From Sphingomonas hominis (lineage in GTDB: Bacteria; Pseudomonadota; Alphaproteobacteria; Sphingomonadales; Sphingomonadaceae): a stretch of 64,000 nucleotides of DNA. The notes under the pieces were generated by a model. The model did not search any database and was not told the origin of the DNA. It saw only the letters and a program-made list of their open reading frames with translations. Position numbers and translations under genes: made by a program. Positions 61,617 through 64,000 of the stretch are shown here, piece after piece (position 1 is the stretch's first letter; every line of letters begins with the position of its first letter). The stretch lies in the NCBI RefSeq assembly GCF_013328205.1, contig NZ_JABULH010000001.1, positions 62,001 through 126,000 of the forward strand, written 5' to 3'.

Positions 61617-61637
61617 CCCCCCCCCCCCCCCCCCCCC
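61617..61637. repeat. poly-C tract of 21 bases
   Basis: An uninterrupted run of 21 C, after TTCACTCACG and before TTTGTCGG. Such long homopolymers are rare in this DNA and prone to slippage, and may also be miscounted in sequencing. It lies 125 bases upstream of rplY. Confidence 0.85.
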
Positions 61638-61644
61638 TTTGTCG

Positions 61645-61850
61645 GTCATCCCGGCGAAGGGGAGCTGCCCCTTACCCCCGTCATCCCGGCGAAGGCCGGG
61701 ATCCATTCGGCCTTTGCGCGTCTGTCGAGAAGCGGATAACCACCCTCGCCTCAACCCCAGCGGCGTCGCCCCGCGCGAGCGGCCACGTCACCATGCCCCT
61801 CATCACCAGCCACCCGCGGCCAGTTGGATCCCGGCCTCCGCCGGGATGAC
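61645..61850. repeat. second inverted repeat family (GTCATCCCGGCGAAGG)
   Basis: GTCATCCCGGCGAAGG occurs at 61645 and again at 61680 as GTCATCCCGGCGAAGGCCGG followed by GATCCATTCGG. An inverted partner, TGGATCCCGGCCTCCGCCGG followed by GATGAC, is at 61825-61850. Core GGCGAAGGCC differs from the commoner CCCGGACTTGATCCGGG family, though both begin GTCATCCCGG. Confidence 0.7.
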
Positions 61851-61884
61851 GGCTGAGGAGGTGGTCACCACCACCCCACCACCC

Positions 61885-62790
61885 TCAATACTTCACCCGC
61901 ACCGCGTCGAGCTTGTACCCCTTCAACTGCTCCTGCACGCTGTTCGCCCCCGCCAAGTGCCCGGCGCCCACTGCGATGAACACCGTGCCCGGCGTCCGCA
62001 TCCGCTCCGCGATCCAGCCCGCCCATTGCTTGTTGCGGTCGGTCAGCAGCGCCTTCGCGACCTCCGGCGAATCCTTCAGCGACTTGTTCATCTCGCGCGC
62101 CAGCGCGTCGGGGTCGCCGCGCGACCAGTCGGCGACCATCTTGTCCATCGTCGCGTTGGCGGTCGGCAGCTCGTCGATCGTGCTTTCCAGCAGCTTCACC
62201 TGCGCTTGCCTCGACAACGAATCGAAGATGCCGAGCTGCCCCTCGAACGTTTCCAGCCCGACGACCGGCTTCCCCGCCGCCTTCGCCGCCGCCGACAACA
62301 CGCCCTCGGGCCCGTTCGCCGCGCCGTAGCCCGATTTCTGCACCGGCAGCAGCGACAGCGTCACCGCCGCGAACCACGGCCGCATCTTCTCGTAGGTCGC
62401 CGCCGGCACCTTGCCCGCCGCCATCGTGCTCGTCAGCACGCCCCGATACTTCGCCGACACCTGTTGGGTCAGCGGCGGCTGATCGGGCGCGAACGCCTTC
62501 GCCAGCACGATCTTCTGCTCGGTCGCCTGGTCGGGCTCGACCATCTCGAGCACCAGCGTGTTCGACTTGTCGAACGCGGTCTTCACTGCCTCGTCGAACC
62601 ACGTGAGCCCGGGTTTCAGCACGTGGATCGTCCCGAACAGGTAGATCGTCGTGTCCGCGTCCTTGACCACCCACAAAGCAGGGTCAGCGTCCTTCGCCGC
62701 AACCGCGGGGGCAGGCGCCTGCTTGGCGCACGCGGGCAGCGCGAGCAGCAGCGCGAAGGCGGAGGTCAGGGTCTTCATCACGGGGGTCAT
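61885..62790 (-). CDS. TraB/GumN family lipoprotein
   Basis: A 301-residue protein; ATG 62790 (GAAGG upstream) or ATG 62778. A lipobox is in ALPAC. The TraB/GumN domain has [20 protein letters not shown], with the conserved GTxH, then [13 protein letters not shown] with the conserved Glu, and the final [20 protein letters not shown] with the second GxxH. These proteins resemble the Tiki protease fold; bacterial roles are unknown. It is divergent from glyQ. Confidence 0.9.
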   Translation of the reverse strand: MTPVMKTLTSAFALLLALPACAKQAPAPAVAAKDADPALWVVKDADTTIYLFGTIHVLKPGLTWFDEAVKTAFDKSNTLVLEMVEPDQATEQKIVLAKAFAPDQPPLTQQVSAKYRGVLTSTMAAGKVPAATYEKMRPWFAAVTLSLLPVQKSGYGAANGPEGVLSAAAKAAGKPVVGLETFEGQLGIFDSLSRQAQVKLLESTIDELPTANATMDKMVADWSRGDPDALAREMNKSLKDSPEVAKALLTDRNKQWAGWIAERMRTPGTVFIAVGAGHLAGANSVQEQLKGYKLDAVRVKY

Positions 62791-62922
62791 GCAAGCGGCC
62801 TTCGGGCAAGGGAAGCGCGGATATGCGGTGCGTCTATCCCACCCGCAACTGAACCGCCCCCGAACGGGACGCATCCCATCGCCTTGCCTCGCCCGCACGC
62901 TTGCGCCAGAGCACCGCGCGTC

Positions 62923-63842
<920 letters not shown>

Positions 63843-63846
<4 letters not shown>

Positions 63847-64000
63847 ACCCCGCCACCCAGAACGACTTCCTGCTCGAACTCCGCTCGGAGGAAATCCCCG
63901 CGCGGATGCAGGCAAAGGCACGCGAGGATCTGTCGCGCCTGTTCGCCGCCGAACTCGCCCGCGCCGGCCTCGCCGCCGCGGACATCGTCACCTACGCCAC
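63843..64000 (+). CDS. glyS: glycine-tRNA ligase beta subunit, 5' part only
   Basis: The gene starts at GTG 63843 in a GTGA overlap with the glyQ stop and runs off the window edge; 52 codons are present. The N-terminus has [20 protein letters not shown], the conserved beginning of GlyS, followed by [15 protein letters not shown]. The full gene should be about 2 kb. Confidence 0.92.

Larger units (their letters stand above)
61493..61884. other. gene-free gap with poly-C tract and inverted repeats
   Basis: No supported gene. It holds a 21-base poly-C run (61617-61637) and three arms of a second repeat family with core GTCATCCCGGCGAAGGCCGG. The promoter of rplY should lie at the left end. A plus-strand frame running through this gap into glyQ is an artefact of the missing upstream stop. 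Confidence 0.55.

Noticed and set aside
61513-62922. Extension of the glyQ frame some 470 codons upstream
   Set aside because: The extension runs through the poly-C tract and antisense to the TraB/GumN gene; the GlyQ family starts at 62923.

Overview
The window is a continuous piece of high-GC alphaproteobacterial chromosome, most likely from Sphingomonas or a close sphingomonad. This assignment rests on protein resemblance, not on an rRNA. Supporting content is an ATP12-type F1 chaperone, a 'vgr-related' HExxH protein, a petABC bc1 operon of alphaproteobacterial type, glutathione-dependent formaldehyde oxidation, and several tiny conserved membrane proteins. Genes are packed with many 4-base ATGA/GTGA/TTGA stop-start overlaps and frequent GTG or TTG starts. 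I saw no rRNA, tRNA, CRISPR array, complete insertion sequence or complete prophage. Both window edges are arbitrary; glyS runs off the right end.

0-24 kb: a glycine-zipper envelope protein, a phytase-like esterase, ribosomal protein L28 and the tRNA deaminase tadA come first. A 1.1 kb gene-free stretch full of repeats follows. Then come an OmpA/glycine-zipper lipoprotein, a CBS-domain transporter-like protein and the formaldehyde operon (class III alcohol dehydrogenase, VOC protein, S-formylglutathione hydrolase). Next are gmk, a tightly overlapping minus-strand group (HAD phosphatase, small membrane protein, ATP12 chaperone), crcB with an RluA-type pseudouridine synthase, osmC, a sirtuin, and the dnaK-dnaJ-era group with a heat-shock-type promoter. 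The section ends with a PCu(A)C copper chaperone, the vgr-related protein, a thioesterase and a fasciclin protein.

24-36 kb: glutathione reductase lies directly behind a vapBC toxin-antitoxin pair. pgi, lepB-rnc, an EthD protein with an epoxide-hydrolase-like enzyme, and an outer-membrane barrel follow. The accessory-looking part is 32.2-34.3 kb. It holds an HNH protein, a terminase-small-subunit-like HTH protein, and two coupled, clearly AT-richer orphan genes translationally hitched to the end of nrdB.

36-64 kb: lipB, two membrane proteins, a GNAT protein, hemF, trmL, the bc1 complex (petA, petB, petC), apt, a phosphodiesterase-like lipoprotein, a His/Met-rich outer-membrane protein with its small partner, ychF, a 2OG-Fe(II) oxygenase, a methyltransferase, a globin with two coupled unknown genes, glutaminase, a diguanylate cyclase, pth with rplY, a TraB/GumN protein and glyQ-glyS.

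Two repeat families lie between genes. One is an inverted-repeat family (core CCCGGACTTGATCCGGG) at 12 loci, never in a gap between divergent genes. The other is a rarer element with AAGGTCAC repeated at an 11-base period, clustered at 3.17-3.70 kb with one copy beside the HNH gene at 32.6 kb. Themes linking the genes are thiol and formaldehyde detoxification, copper handling, envelope glycine-zipper and Arg/Asp-repeat proteins, and core translation and respiration.
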